Shown: one piece after another, positions 45,061 to 57,460 of the stretch
Position numbering within the stretch: the first letter of the stretch is position 1
Layout: each line of letters starts with the position of its first letter
Source of the DNA: Paragonimus skrjabini miyazakii
Lineage: Eukaryota; Platyhelminthes; Trematoda; Plagiorchiida; Troglotrematidae
Assembly (NCBI GenBank): GCA_014338405.1
Contig: JTDE01001130.1
Location: 4,080-68,079 of the forward strand
Length of the DNA stretch: 64,000 bases
Direction: 5' to 3'
Position numbers and translations under genes: made by a program
Notes under the pieces: generated by a model
What the model saw: the letters and a program-made list of their open reading frames with translations, nothing else
Told to the model about the DNA's origin: nothing
The model's database searches: none

Positions 45061-48000
45061 TCACCTCAAAAGATGTCTACTGCAAAATCTGCGGGAATTT
45101 GAAATCAGAAATCATTTGTGAATGATATTTAAATTATAACATAAATGTTTAAAAGAACCATTTGACAATTTACGGGTTTGCTCATCTACAAACACAATGG
45201 GCTTACTTTACCCAAATCGTCAAATTGGCGGATGTCAAGAAATTTCGACATTTTACTGCACTATCCTCAGTCATTAGCTGGAAATCAGCGTGTCCTGTAT
45301 AAAAAGGCAATGCAGATAAGTAAACGAACCACTCCGAACAGTTTAAACTTTTCCTGTCTTAACGAGACAGCAAATTCTAAATGCAGACGTACCAGTTCGA
45401 ATTCAACTGGAAACCAATTTTTTTTTGCAATTAGGCTTTTAATTAACAGGATTGTTAAACTATTTTTCAACATTAATTATACTATGACAAGGATGTTAGT
45501 CGCACGAAAATTTGTCTGCTAGAGTGACTGTTAGTTCCTGATTGAGATTCCCATACAGAACGTCAGCGGTTTCGTGTTAAGAACATACGACAACATCCTG
45601 ACAAGTGTCAGATGTGCAACCTGCCGCTGAGATATGTTTAGCTATTAATTAAACCGGGTTTCTCACGATTATTTTAACCAACTGCTACTTACTTAGAAGA
45701 ATGTTCGACCGTCAGTTGGCTCAAGCACCAATCAGTTTTATCTGTGTAAACGTCATTGTGCTTTGAGGTGAAACGTAAGAGTATCCGTCAGCAAAAATCT
45801 AAGCATGTCATCTGCACAACGTTTTTCAGGAGTCACGAAGAATTCTCTGACGAAATCTTCCTGTAGACACTCTCAGAAATACCTTTGCAAATGTGCAGTC
45901 TAACAGGCCACCCAAATTCTCAGTTTGGCAATCTGTCACTCCTAACAATGAAACGGCCATTTCTTATACAAGAAGATAAGATAACAGAATAGACAGGTTT
46001 AACTACTGACCGGAGGTAAAATCACGCAGAAGACATTAGATTTTAGTGGCGATATTTTAGGGAGTAAAGAACCAACTTTAGTGACGTACACTGACAAGGT
46101 GAAATTTTCTCGTGAATTTCTGCCAACTCAACAGAGTCCAGGGAGCTGCGTTGAGAGCGACTGAGGAGTAATATATCTATTGTATGGACTTACCAAGGGC
46201 ACCAGTGGACACGTTGGTTTGAGATTCCTGTGTTGGATTTGAAAAAATGTCTAAGACATAATAGTATTAGCGACCTCCTCGCCATAACGTTTGACCAGTA
46301 TTTGGCATTACCAGTGGAAGTCAATATGAGTATCCCTACACACATAAAACTCACATTCATAGGACCTCCAGTATGACCTTTCCTAAATGTGACGTCAGGG
46401 CTTTCGTGATGTTGGAAGAAGACTAAATCGGCCACTTATTTGGGCCTTTTGATGGTGTTGTGGTGTTCAACAGACAACCAACAATGCTGGCATGTCGGTA
46501 CCCGTACCAATTCATAAGATGTAGCAACCAACTCTGTGCGGATCCATCCTGTGATGACTAAGCAGATCATACAGGTTTTCAAGTTGAACCTGCGTCTCCA
46601 CTCAGCCTACTTACTTGTAGGCAAACACGTAGGCTTTAGTTTCAAAAGGAAGTATATCCAGATATGCTTTCGTAAACTGACTAAACGATAACTTACGGGT
46701 GGGTGGGTTTCAGACTGATCTTTATTTCCACCGGACGCAAATTGATCGGAAATGTTGCTAGATTTAGCCATATGCTTTTGTGGATGTAGTGTTAACTACC
46801 CAATCATAGAACAACTCAATTTTGTGTGCGGTTTGACCGATAGTGTTTGGACGGGTTCATGAACCGTTCATAACCTAAATAATCTATCAAACATATCAAG
46901 AATTCTGTAAGCAAAAAAGGGGAGCTTACAGGTTACATGGCTAGTATGTACTCATTTGATGAAAACAATGTACGAACAGGTTACAGAGTAGGTTAAGAAA
47001 CAAGTTACGGATCCAGGGAGCTATACTTAACATTTCCAGCAATAACTCGCCTTGTTACGTTTTAATCTTGCATACGTAAAACAGGTAGTGGTTTTACTCT
47101 AAATGGTGCACTCCCACACTTTATGATAACGGAAATGAAGAAATTTTCTAACGCAGTAAACAGTTATATTAAAACCTATATCCTATGAATGTTTACAGGG
47201 TTAACAGACAGTTCATTGGGACACAGAGTTTCACTACCAATAACTTTAGGAGGTAAGTATGAAACCGCTCAATTGTTTACTGATAAGTATTCAACCAGTA
47301 GTCACAAATTGCCTACTTCTTACACCCAACTAACTGAAATCAGGACCACTGGCCATAATTAGAGGTATGTGAGAGTCTGTCATTTGTACAACAACTGAGG
47401 CAAGCATGAAACTGACCGCAAGAAAACTGAATTCACCGGTCTGGCCACAAAATATTGCCCCATTAAACACAAACGGTTAACGGTGTCCATTTCCCGCTCA
47501 GTCTGTAACAGTGACCGAAACCAAAGAACGCCTGCGCGTAAGTGTCACAACCAATGGCTCACGTTGCAACACTTTCGCTTCCACTCATACACCACTTAGT
47601 CAGTGTAAGCCTGAAGCAGAAAACTGGGGAGCATTTGAATGAAGGTCTTTGTGGCCTAGCCCGCCAGTATTCGTTAGCCAATTGGTAGGATAACAAAAAC
47701 CGAAACCATTATCTCTCGGAAAATAGACTGGTATGGTAAGATCTGAAATGGGCAGAAAAGTACTGACGATTCAATATAAGCACTAGTTCAGTATAAGAGC
47801 ATATATTATTGTACTCTAAAAGGATGAAAATGAAAAACAAATACTTAAGATTGGACTAAAAATCAGACAAAACATTCATCATAAAGCGCGCCAACAAAGC
47901 TGAAGGAAAGACCAAAATGGTCCAGATTTCTGGAAAGGAGAGCGAGTGAGTTATCAAACGACAGTGGCCATTGGTCACACACAGACACAATAAATGGGAG

Positions 48001-50991
48001 TCACGCCAGCGTAATGAAATTGAATCACCCGCTTCAGGTAGATGTAATCCTAGAAAGAACATACAAAAGCATGTCTGATCAATAACGTAAGTCGCACGAA
48101 CGGTCATTGCTGTTTCGGCTAGTCAGTCAGACGAAAGTACATCCACGTAGTACAAGGTATAGCGCAGAGTGAATTTTAAACAGGTCAGAAAATTGTCTTG
48201 GGCGGACGGGGATCGTTAAGCGACGTTGGAGACCAAAATGTGCCCTCCATACTTTTCTGAGACAGCCAGCTTCATGGATGGGTAACCATGGCTAACACCA
48301 ACTTTATCTAAGCTGGCCTACTGGAGTTAAAAGTGGACACAGTCCGGTCTTCTGTGAATACCGCAGTAAGAATTCGCAAAATATGGAGCCCAACAGAAAT
48401 TTAGTCCGGACAACCCTGGTGTCCACAGAGGGTAGTAGAATGATAATCAGAAGAACGTGATGTACATAGGCAAGAAACTCATCGATTATGAACCAGTGAT
48501 TGTTTAAGACGCATTCACATCTATGCGCGTGAGTGAACTGGCTATACTGGATGGGAAACAAAAGTTTACCTTTTCAGTCAATGTATTGGGAAGGTTTAAA
48601 ACATTATTCATTGTCACACGTACTAACGGAAGTCATTTTCTAGTAAGATAATACTTACATTAAAGTGTCCAGTCTCATTAAACTAACGCTTTTATTTCAA
48701 GCGTTGTCTGTACTGAACTGCCCAAAGACTTAAACACTTCCATTCTATTGATATTATTCTGATATTATTCGGTACTTTAACTCCAAAAGTGATCTTGTCA
48801 GGTTTAGAAGGAGCATTAATATTGATGAAAAGGTACGATGGATATTTCCACAATTGTATGGCCATGTGCGTATGTTAGTGTAAAGTTTAATTTACCACAA
48901 ATAATATGGAAGTCTAAAAATCATTCACGGTACTTATGCAAAAGTATCTCTCACTAATCGAGTTTATAGCTGTGCAACCACGCTTTGCTTCCTTTCTAGG
49001 CCCGCAAGATAAACAAACATATCGAACATCCCATTTCTCTGTTTTGTCTTCCATCATCGGTTGTTAGCAGCCCAGTCAGTTTTGCAATCGTGTTACTTGT
49101 ATGGTTTTATGAGCCGGACTAGTCAAAAACAGTTTTGGCTGTCGACCAACTAGACTCACGGACTGTGTAACTCCACCGACAACTTGTCCCACCTCTTGTC
49201 CCAACTGACTTTCTTTCAAAAGAGACGCGTCGTGCGCCACGCGCTTCCACGACACAACAACACTGATGTGTTGCCATGTTGACAAACTGGTAATCACCTG
49301 GCCTGAAGCGATGGGCGGTCAACATGGTCCTAGGCGCGTCCCATCGTTATTGTCTCCAAGACGTTGGGGCTACGGGTTCCAACATTTTCCCAGTTAACGA
49401 ACGTCGACACAATCACGTACGTCTATCACTCTCACACACACCGTCGGGTTGGATCAGCCGGTTCCCGATTAGCGATGAGTCGTGAACTCAAACTTGCTAG
49501 GTAGTGAGGCGAATTTGTTGGTGACGTTAACGAAAAGCCGATAAATTGGCATTCATTCCAAATGAGCTTACTGATTTCAGGTTGACGCACCAAATAAAAG
49601 AAACGACCAAAAAGCGTCTATCGCCTCCGGCACTTCTGTGCATGCTGGCGCTGGGCTTGTGTCCGGAGAAAGTTTGTTTCAAATGACTAAGTGATTGGTC
49701 ACATCAACGACAATGACTGTTACGGGGAGGTTTTGGAAGGTTATTGGAATGCAGTATCCTATTCGTCGATGGATTGAATATGTCTGTCTGAAAGCTATCT
49801 TCCCAACATGGTTGTCAATGTGCCCGTGATTATGAATTAGACTCTTTTCCTAATAGTTTCCAGTGACCTTTCTTGATCACTATGTGGCTTGATCATTGAC
49901 TACATCTGCGACTAGAACGGTTAAGTAGTGAATCTTTTCAATGACGACATTCTGAGCCTTTATATCCAGCTGATAATAGCCACATTAACCATTATTATCA
50001 TTCTCCAAATGCGAAAACTTCAGAGATTCACACATCACCACTGAGCGGTCGTTCAACTCAATGTGAAGTTTTAGATACCACAAATAAGTAACACTTACAC
50101 ACATAGTACAGATCACGAAATTGGCCGAATAGATATTGTGATACGAAGGGTTATTAGTCCCAAAACTCTGTGAAAATTGCTCAGAAGTATGGTAATGCAG
50201 AGGGACTGTAGTGTGCAAATAATCCAGTGGAACAAAGATGCAGGTATACCACTGATTTCGGTAAAATATCGCGTGAAAGCATTCACAAAAGGTTTGGTGG
50301 TCGGTCGTTTGCGTCCAAGACAGCGGACTTCGCTTAAATCGAAGTAGACGCGGTTTTCATTACAGACGACCACGCCTTTGTCTTTCCCGTGACTAATTTC
50401 AGCAGTCATTGTGGGCAGGACACGGTGAATGTCCTTATGAAGTACTGATTGCATGACTTAAACAAAGTAGTATTATAAATGTCGGACTTATTGACTCTGA
50501 GTTAGTGAGAACCACTAACTTGGTGCTGTCTATGATGATGAAGAATGGCTCAATGCACGTATTAAACTAGTTAGGTGGCATATCTGGTTACCAAATTCCT
50601 GGAAAGTAGTTGAGATTCATGCAGTACAAACTGACGTTTAAGTACAGTTGGGCGTACTAGTCACTAATTTGGTGGCGTCGCCCTCTGTTTTTTCCAAAAT
50701 GTCGTTGTTTGAGGGATATATTTTGGCAATTCAAGGGATTATAACGAATTCTTTCAAGCTAATTATCGAGTCTACCTTGGTTACTTCATAACCCTCCGTT
50801 TGCAGACAAATTCACCTAATTGGTGGAGTTTAGTGTATTTATTTTTCTACAGTATCAGTTAACAGTCTTTGATTTTATTGTAAATGAAAAGTGAAATATA
50901 TTCACTTAAGAACAATGTTAATGATAACATTATTTGTTGGATTGATTGAGTCAACTGTTTCAAAGAATTCCGGCAATATATTGATCGTCCT
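45061..50991. other. Unassigned 6-kb stretch
   Basis: No domain was recognised. The minus frame 50113-50454 (113 codons) has a plausible coding-like N-terminal half (VVVCNENRVYFDLSEVRCLG) but weak splice context. The segment 49080-49440 is more GC-rich than its neighbours and open on the minus strand in two overlapping frames, without a family match. Confidence 0.45.
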
Positions 50992-50997
50992 TTTATT
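50992..50997 (-). terminator. Candidate polyadenylation signal
   Basis: TTTATT on the plus strand gives AATAAA on the minus strand, 40 bases after the stop codon of the candidate terminal exon 51037-51298. The match is exact, but such hexamers are common in AT-rich DNA. Confidence 0.4.
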
Positions 50998-51036
50998 CTG
51001 CCTTATGAACGTACAGGCTTAAGAGTTGTTTGACAA

Positions 51037-51298
51037 CTACAACTCGTCATTGTCAGCTTCACAATATATACGGCTCTCGGTGCTCCGATCTTGTTTCATT
51101 TCAATCTGGACACCTGTTTTACTAACTTCAGCTTGTGTCACGAGTTGTGATGCATCCAGTTTGGGTGCAATGCCAACAGTTTGAAGGTCTTCATTGTAAT
51201 AGTTGGACAAAATAATTCCTAGAATTGTTTCGGAAGTGGGAATAATAAAGATGGTTTTGATGCTCACAGCAGGTACCGGTCCATGAAATAAGGTGGTT
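51037..51298 (-). CDS. Candidate terminal exon of an unidentified gene
   Basis: On the minus strand the frame is open from a possible acceptor (ttgcaagttaatgtag, cut after 51299) to TAG at 51037. It encodes about 87 residues: a moderately hydrophobic start (VSIKTIFIIPTSETILGIIL), then a polar tail with KLDASQLVTQAEVSKTG and an acidic C-terminus ending EADNDEL. An AATAAA follows 40 bases after the stop. The composition looks protein-like, with no repeat or transposon match that I recognise. The acceptor lacks a strong pyrimidine tract. It could be the last exon of a membrane or secreted protein, but function is unknown and chance openness cannot be excluded. Confidence 0.4.
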
Positions 51299-51749
51299 CT
51301 ACATTAACTTGCAATATGGTTTAGAATCGCAAATGATTGTTTCGTGTGCTGATATAAATCGACCAGATTAATCCACCGTAAAATTGGCGTCGGTCTGCAG
51401 TTGGTTTTGAATTAGTGGTTTATGTCACTTTTGGGTGGCTGTTATTGGACCTCAGGGTTTGGTGAAGAAAATTCAGTGGAACTATTGCTATTTCTCCTGG
51501 AAAATTTGTGGCTAATAGATGAATTTATCACAAAAAGCATTTGATGATCTCGATCTTTCATCTCCGCCTAAAAATCTCATTATGTCCTTCATAAACGGTC
51601 AGGAGCTTGATTAGATGACGTTGTAACCCGAGCCGACGATAAATACTGCACAAAATGGTATTTTTCTAAAAACAAATTGACCAAAAACTGGGCGGAATAA
51701 GATAAAAACTGCAGCAGTGGTGTATGTGCATGTACGTCATTAACTGTAT

Positions 51750-52090
51750 CGTGAAAGACACCTGGATAACATCCCCAAATCTCAGTTTTTGGACACGACC
51801 AGTCTTTCCCGTTGTAACATTGATTGTAGACGCTGGAAGACTTAGCGGTGAGCCGGACGGCCTGGAGGAATACGATTCGAACCGGCGTCTGCGAGTTCAC
51901 CAAGCAGTTATTGCAAGGCCGAGGACGAAAGCGCGCGGTAAGCATGGGAACTATCGGTGCCATAGGTCGTAGGGACATAACTATGTGGCGTTGCGATGTG
52001 TGCAACCGCGACTGTTTTAGTCACCTTAGACGAGCAGGTCACCAGCGTAGTCATAGTGCACCGTCGGTGAAGAGACGGCGAGTACGTTAG
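51750..52090 (+). pseudogene. L1-like retrotransposon C-terminal tail with C2H2 finger
   Basis: On the plus strand NIDCRRWK followed, after a one-base shift, by LAVSRTAWRNTIRTGVCEF matches the conserved ID...WE.LA.DR..WR block downstream of reverse transcriptase in many animal L1/RTE-like elements. After a basic stretch (GRGRKRAVS) comes CDVCNRDCFSHLRRAGHQRSH, a C-x2-C-x12-H-x3-H zinc finger, and the frame stops at 52090 in a basic tail. This C-terminal finger is typical of such elements in flatworms. The upstream polymerase is not in the window, so this is a 5'-truncated copy. Confidence 0.7.
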
Positions 52091-53260
52091 ACTCAAACAG
52101 GTCATATCAACATATACATTCTATTTCTGTTGATGATTGCATCGACCAAGATCATGGTCTTTTGGCAACTAATCCACTCCTCTTATCAGAAACTTGAGTG
52201 TCTGTGTTCTTCTACCCATTCTTCTACTCAGCTTTATTGGTGTATTGTATGATAAAGGGTTTGCCTGTTCTTTTCGTAGTCCAATATGAATTTTGTTTTT
52301 TGTCCTTATCCTCTCGGAAATGCAGTAACATACACTCGAATACTAAAATGTTTCTTGTATTACATTTTACATATCTTACCTCTCCGCTTAGATGTTGTCA
52401 TTGCGGTCTCTCTCTGTGTTTATTTTCCGAGAGATAATGGTTTCCTTTTCCTGCTAGCCATTCAGTTGGCTAACCAGTATTGGTCGGCTGGACACAAAGG
52501 CCTCATTCACACACCTACTGGTCTTATTCCTTCGGGTTTGCACCGGATACGTGGTGTGTGAGTGAAACCGTAAGTGGTGCAGCGCAGGCCACTTGTGGCG
52601 ACGGTTTAAAGTGCAGGTGTCCTTTGCCTTTGGTCACTATGACAAGCTAATCCGTTTCGGTTGCCGCCAGCTATTTAATGCAGGATGCTGCCATGCAGAG
52701 CAACGTTCCCAACCAGCGATTTTAGCGACTATGCGGTTCTCAACGGGACAAGCGATGCCTGCTCAACAGAGCAGCCAGAGATTTCATATTTAGTGGTCGT
52801 GTCGTTTTCTGATCTCGTGATTTGACGCAATTATCAGTGACCTCGATGAATGCCGTCCGAAGAGGTGAACATACCCAGCTAGCACACGAAGCCACCGTCG
52901 CAGACTGTACACTCTAATTGGCTGACAAAAATTACGACAGGGTGCTGGTGGGAAGATAACAGAATTAACGAGAAAATACCTGAGTGAATTTGTGAGGAAT
53001 GACATCATGACGAGGAAGAACTGCATGAATCTAGCGTCACCCTTCTGATCGAGCCCACCGTGGACCTCTTTTTACAGGCTGAAAAATAAACACTGGCCGA
53101 TGCGTTCAAGAAACCAGCACGTTTACAACTGTCCCACCAACCCTGGTTGGAACCTTACTGGATCATCCTAGCGGGATACTCGATTGAGTTATTTGTCAGT
53201 AACACTCTACTTGTTCAGAAAGATAGAGGAAGCTTAGGTGAAAATCTAACTTTCTCACAG
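52091..53260. other. Unassigned spacer
   Basis: Several frames of 66-91 codons occur (52198-52793 plus, 52790-53026 minus) without recognised domains. A pyrimidine-rich tract ending in cag at about 53079 could be an acceptor, but the sequence after it soon meets stops. Confidence 0.45.
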
Positions 53261-53433
53261 TTTATCAATAGAAGTGGGCATCAGGTGTAATTTAAAACCT
53301 CGCTCCAACTTTGAAGGGATTCCTGCAAGCACCGAAAGCACACCGTTTAAGGGTGAACTAGAGCCGAGTAAAAACCTAGATTTCTCAGTAGATATAAAGA
53401 TAACGGAATTTGTTGGAACTCAAGTCAACGCTG
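53261..53433 (+). CDS. Candidate internal exon 1 of an unidentified gene
   Basis: The segment is preceded by tctaactttctcacag, a good acceptor, and followed by gtatgt, a strong donor. Between them one frame stays open for 57 codons, ending ITEFVGTQVNA with one base left over (phase 1). The next candidate exon at 54015 begins with exactly two bases completing a codon, so the pair is phase-compatible over a 581-bp intron. The peptide (LSIEVGIRCNLKPRSNFEG...) has no repeat or transposon match that I recognise. No function is assigned; both exon ends rest on splice-site appearance only. Confidence 0.4.
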
Positions 53434-54014
53434 GTATGTTAACTGCACAAGAGAAGAATTTCACAAACTAAATTAGCTTAACCATAAAATGTTGTGAGTG
53501 ACACGACAGGTACTATGAAAATAACATTGATTTTCGCATGCGGTATCGGAATTCAGCTGTTTCTGACAAATTCCCCTCGAAGCAGAAAGAAGCATTCTGA
53601 AGGCACACGCCTGTGAACGACAAAGCCATATAGTGGATAAAACCTGCGAAAACTTACCACTCTAGTGGCTGGTCTATCCTACCAGACAATCCGATGTTTG
53701 CTGTCCTTAGAATCCTCTCTTCAGACTATGTGCACATAATAGGTCCACCTACTCATGTTTCCAAAATTTCTATAACGCTACCAAATATGGGAGGTGAATT
53801 TCTAACTGATCACAGCTAGTTTACACGCACTTTGTGCTGGATCGACTTGACTTGGTTCAACACGGCATATCAGAGGTTACATGGTTCAACATTTGAACAG
53901 CTCACTGTAATGCGCAAATCCATTTGTATTCCATCAGTATCTTCTATAATCCCTATCAAATATGTGTATGTGTCATCTGTATTCTGCCTTTTCCCACTTC
54001 GATTTTTCAACCAG

Positions 54015-54283
54015 AAAAGCGTTTGGTGATTGATAACTGCTTAAGATATAACAAACGACGAATAGGCCTGATAGAGTGTTTGGCCGAAGCGTTTGATATA
54101 AATAGGAGGGAACTCACAGTGGTTGACATATTTTGCGTTCAGCTGGGATCTTCAGCATTAGACTGGTATTGGATTCGAGTTTTGTTCATGACGACGCTCA
54201 TCAGTACTATTTATGTTTGTTCCAGGAGAGAGTTGAAAATTGATTCATATGCCTGTGAGAAGACCGTGTTGACTGTTATGCCA
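54015..54283 (+). CDS. Candidate internal exon 2 of an unidentified gene
   Basis: A long pyrimidine tract (ctgccttttcccacttcgatttttcaaccag) ends at 54014 and the donor gtaact follows 54283. The open frame gives 89 full codons after the two completing bases. The peptide includes RRIGLIECLAEAFDINRREL and VVDIFCVQLGSSALDWYW. The alternation of hydrophobic residues with a final W loosely recalls the SEA-like/C-terminal domain before the membrane helix of dystroglycan-type proteins, but that is a weak impression. The frame also continues past the donor to a stop at 54298, so this could be a terminal exon instead. Confidence 0.4.
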
Positions 54284-56430
54284 GTAACTTCACAGTAAAC
54301 ATCACAGAATTAGTTTCTCATAGAAAGTCTTACCTACAATCGTCTATGGATGGTACTTGTGCCACACGATTGTTTCACATGAAGATACAGTGACTGTTCT
54401 GTTAACTCGACTCAATGGCACCGTTACCATGATTTGTCAGTCGACCCGAAACTAACATTTGCAGCTAAGCTGTGGAATGTTTACGGGATTTCTGTTGTGT
54501 CGGTGGAGATTTGTTTGATATAAGTGGAACATCGCTTACAAATAATCTCAGCTTTCGTAACATAGACTAGTAAGCCTAGTGGTACCCCGATTTGATGTGA
54601 CGAAATCGGCTGGATGAATAAACCGATGAAACCGGGTTGCTGTACACAGCTGAATACACGCACATATTCCAATGGTTAAAAACATACACTACCTGTGTTC
54701 CTCGTTTCCCCACGGTTTATTGCTCCCTCCCTCTCTCCACCACACACACCGGAAACCATAGTGTCGGAGCTCGGTATCAGCTGCGAGTCAATCATAACAA
54801 TCTACCATTCGATCCATGCTACATTAATCCCATAAACTATGTGTACATACACAAATAATCTATGCTGGACTTCAAACAGCATTTGCTCAAGTTCGCAAGA
54901 AACCACATAGTGACCTTTATTTCCGTCTGACATCAGGCTACCACCAGACTTTTTAACTAGACAGCAAACCTATATTGAAAGATGAATGAAAGAATGTATA
55001 ATTTTTGGTTAACAAAGGCCGAGTCCGACAACATAAAAGAGGAAACTGGACCATACCCGCGTGTTTTTTATGCGTAACACATGATAGTAGACTGAGTTGT
55101 TGTCACAACCTCGGTTGTTAGAAGCAGTGGGGCGTGCGCACGTCGTGTATGACTCTGACGAGTTTCGGTCACAGCGGTAGTCATTGTTATTGTTTGTATG
55201 TGTCGATATACTTGCTCAATTTCTGGGCTGAATGTGTGCAATACAAACTCCTCAGGTATGTTACTGGTGGTTACCACATCGATCAGCAGAGGGTGAGTCG
55301 AGTTCTTTTCATGTCACCCCTCCCATTCACAACTTGGTATGGCGGAAACCAGTTCGATTGTCGATAACCTGTCACAAACCGGAACCACCGATCGACGACG
55401 ACTTAAAAAGCAACAACAATGATGACGACGATGACATGTGAGCAGTTGTGGTAAACCGTAGATTGACCAGTCTACATTCGAAGGCCGGGTTCGTTCTGAT
55501 TTGGATTCACCAAGTAGAGGTAGCGGGCTGTACACTCGAACAAGTAAACTACAAGTCATTAGTCGAAGCTTGCTGGTTTCATAAGCCCTGCTTGCAACGA
55601 AGCGGTTTAGTCGATTCTATTCACATTGGCGGCATTCCAACATATGCACAAATATTGTTCATTTTTTGCTGGAATATGCTTGAGACCGACTGTACATCCA
55701 TAATTTAAAAGCAACGTGTGGACAATCTGTAACTATCTTATTGGTAACGTTTCACTTGTGACACAGAAACTTCTCCAGACCAGATGAACCGGTTACACAC
55801 TTGGTGCCACTTAAGGCAAGCTAGACGTAAGCAGTTAAACCAGGCAGAAGGTAACAGGTCATCGATCAAGTGTACGTAGACAGAGGGTGAATATTAAGTT
55901 CGTATGGCTAATTACAGCAGATCGGGGACATGGGAATAATTAGACAAAAGTGAAATCGATATTGTCTGTCAAAGAGGTTGGTCAAAATGGTTATTGTTCT
56001 TGGGGAAAGTAGACAGGGAAATCACAGTCGTAATGTGTTAATGTTATCGTCTGGTCCAGTCGTCAATCACTGTGTTCTCATTTTCATTGGTTATGCCGGT
56101 GAGGGTGGGACATTGAGATTAAATGCATGGTTCCTGCTTCATCAATTTCGACTTGGAAAACAAGGGTTCTAAACCTCGTTCTAACCACCTCCATCCTATC
56201 GTCGCAGCTGGGCATGAAACCTGTTGATGTTGAGTATTATTTTAACCGTTGAACAGCACACTGAATTCCACTTCCCATGGTCTTAACTCGCCTCATATGT
56301 AGCTGAAACAAAAAGGTGTCTTTCTCACCCATGAGATACAGGCGAATCAAATTATGAAAACCACATCAAGGCACAACAATCGATTAACAAAATTCCCAAA
56401 ATATTGTGTGCTATGTAGACGTTTTATTCC

Positions 56431-56473
<43 letters not shown>

Positions 56474-57184
56474 GAATGGGAAAATAAAACGTTTGCCAAA
56501 AACGATTTGTTCGCCACTGTCAGTAAGTGGGATGGATAAACTTAACGCTGTGTCTCACAGCTTTAACGTGGCACAAATTGGTATAAATTAAGAACTGTTA
56601 CCATTAAATTTAAGTCTGGCTGTTGGAACTGCCTTAGTCTGATAACAGGCGTTATTCCTTGCGTGTCTTGTTCACAGTTCAGTTTACAGTCGTATAACTG
56701 CATAATTTATAGGGCACATTTGGTCGATAAGCTCCCCCTAGTTTTAACATAATTACCAGACTACTGATTAAAGTTGGTCATTCTGTTGCCTACTGTCGAT
56801 TTCCAGCATGTCGGATGGTGTTAAATCTCAGATGTGGAATAAAGACATCTATATTTGCCATGACAGAATCTCATATTTCTCTCAATTTCGCGCATAGAAA
56901 TTAGTTGAGTTCTCAAATGCTTCTCTGTTGTAGTAAAGAAGACCAAAAATTCATTTTTTTGTGAGTACCTTCTTACAAGTTTTGTAAACCACACCGAAAG
57001 ATCTTAAGTAGACCAGTACAAACCACGAAGGGAACCGAAGTGACATGGATCAAACGGAAAAATGTTTAAGCGCCGTGCAATCGTTTGGTACATTCCATCC
57101 AACACTGCGAAAAAAGATTTATTGGATTCACTATAGCTTATGGCTGAAAGAAGGTATGAGCAAAAATGCACTAATAGAGCTAAC
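54284..57184. other. Unassigned 3-kb stretch
   Basis: Frames of 60-86 codons are present without known domains. At 55170-55256 a hydrophobic run (VSVTAVVIVIVCMC) is followed by cag/gtatgt, a strong donor; it could be a membrane-helix exon downstream of the 53-54 kb pair, but its phase does not follow directly from 54283. A (TTG)n tract is at 56431-56474. Confidence 0.4.
56431..56474. repeat. (TTG)n microsatellite
   Basis: About 14 uninterrupted TTG units. Poly-valine and poly-leucine frames across it are artefacts. Confidence 0.95.
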
Positions 57185-57460
57185 ATGACCGGCTAACAGA
57201 GATCATTACTCACAAGCGAAAGTAGTTGAGAGTTCACTTATGATAATTCGGTCGTGCCTAAAGTGAGGTCAATGGCGCAATGGTAAACACGGTTGCCTCA
57301 ACAACAGCGTGGCCGGAGTTCTAGTCCCGGCAGTGGCGAGGATATGCACTACTGACGAACTCGAATGACAGCGAAACTCGAGTCCAGTGCTTCTTTTCGA
57401 CTGGAAAGCCTATGGGAATGTGACAGCTGCGGTCAATTGCGGGTGATATTCGACTGGAAA
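57185..57460 (+). repeat. Family B short repeat (plus)
   Basis: It begins with cattactcacaagcgaaagtag and tcataattcggtcgtgcc-like blocks, then the tRNA-like boxes gcaatggtaaacacggttgcctc and agttctagtcccggcag at about 57276-57330, followed by gcgaaactcgagtccagtgctt and gggaatgtgacagctgc. This is one of the best preserved copies in the window. Confidence 0.8.

Noticed and set aside
53261..53284. 24-nt micro-exon (acceptor cag ... cag/gtgtaa), as in flatworm micro-exon genes
   Set aside because: The longer exon ending at the stronger gtatgt donor keeps an open frame and links in phase to the next exon, so the micro-exon reading is less economical.
56354..56591. Frames with long poly-valine or poly-leucine stretches
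   Set aside because: Produced by the (TTG)n microsatellite read in two frames.
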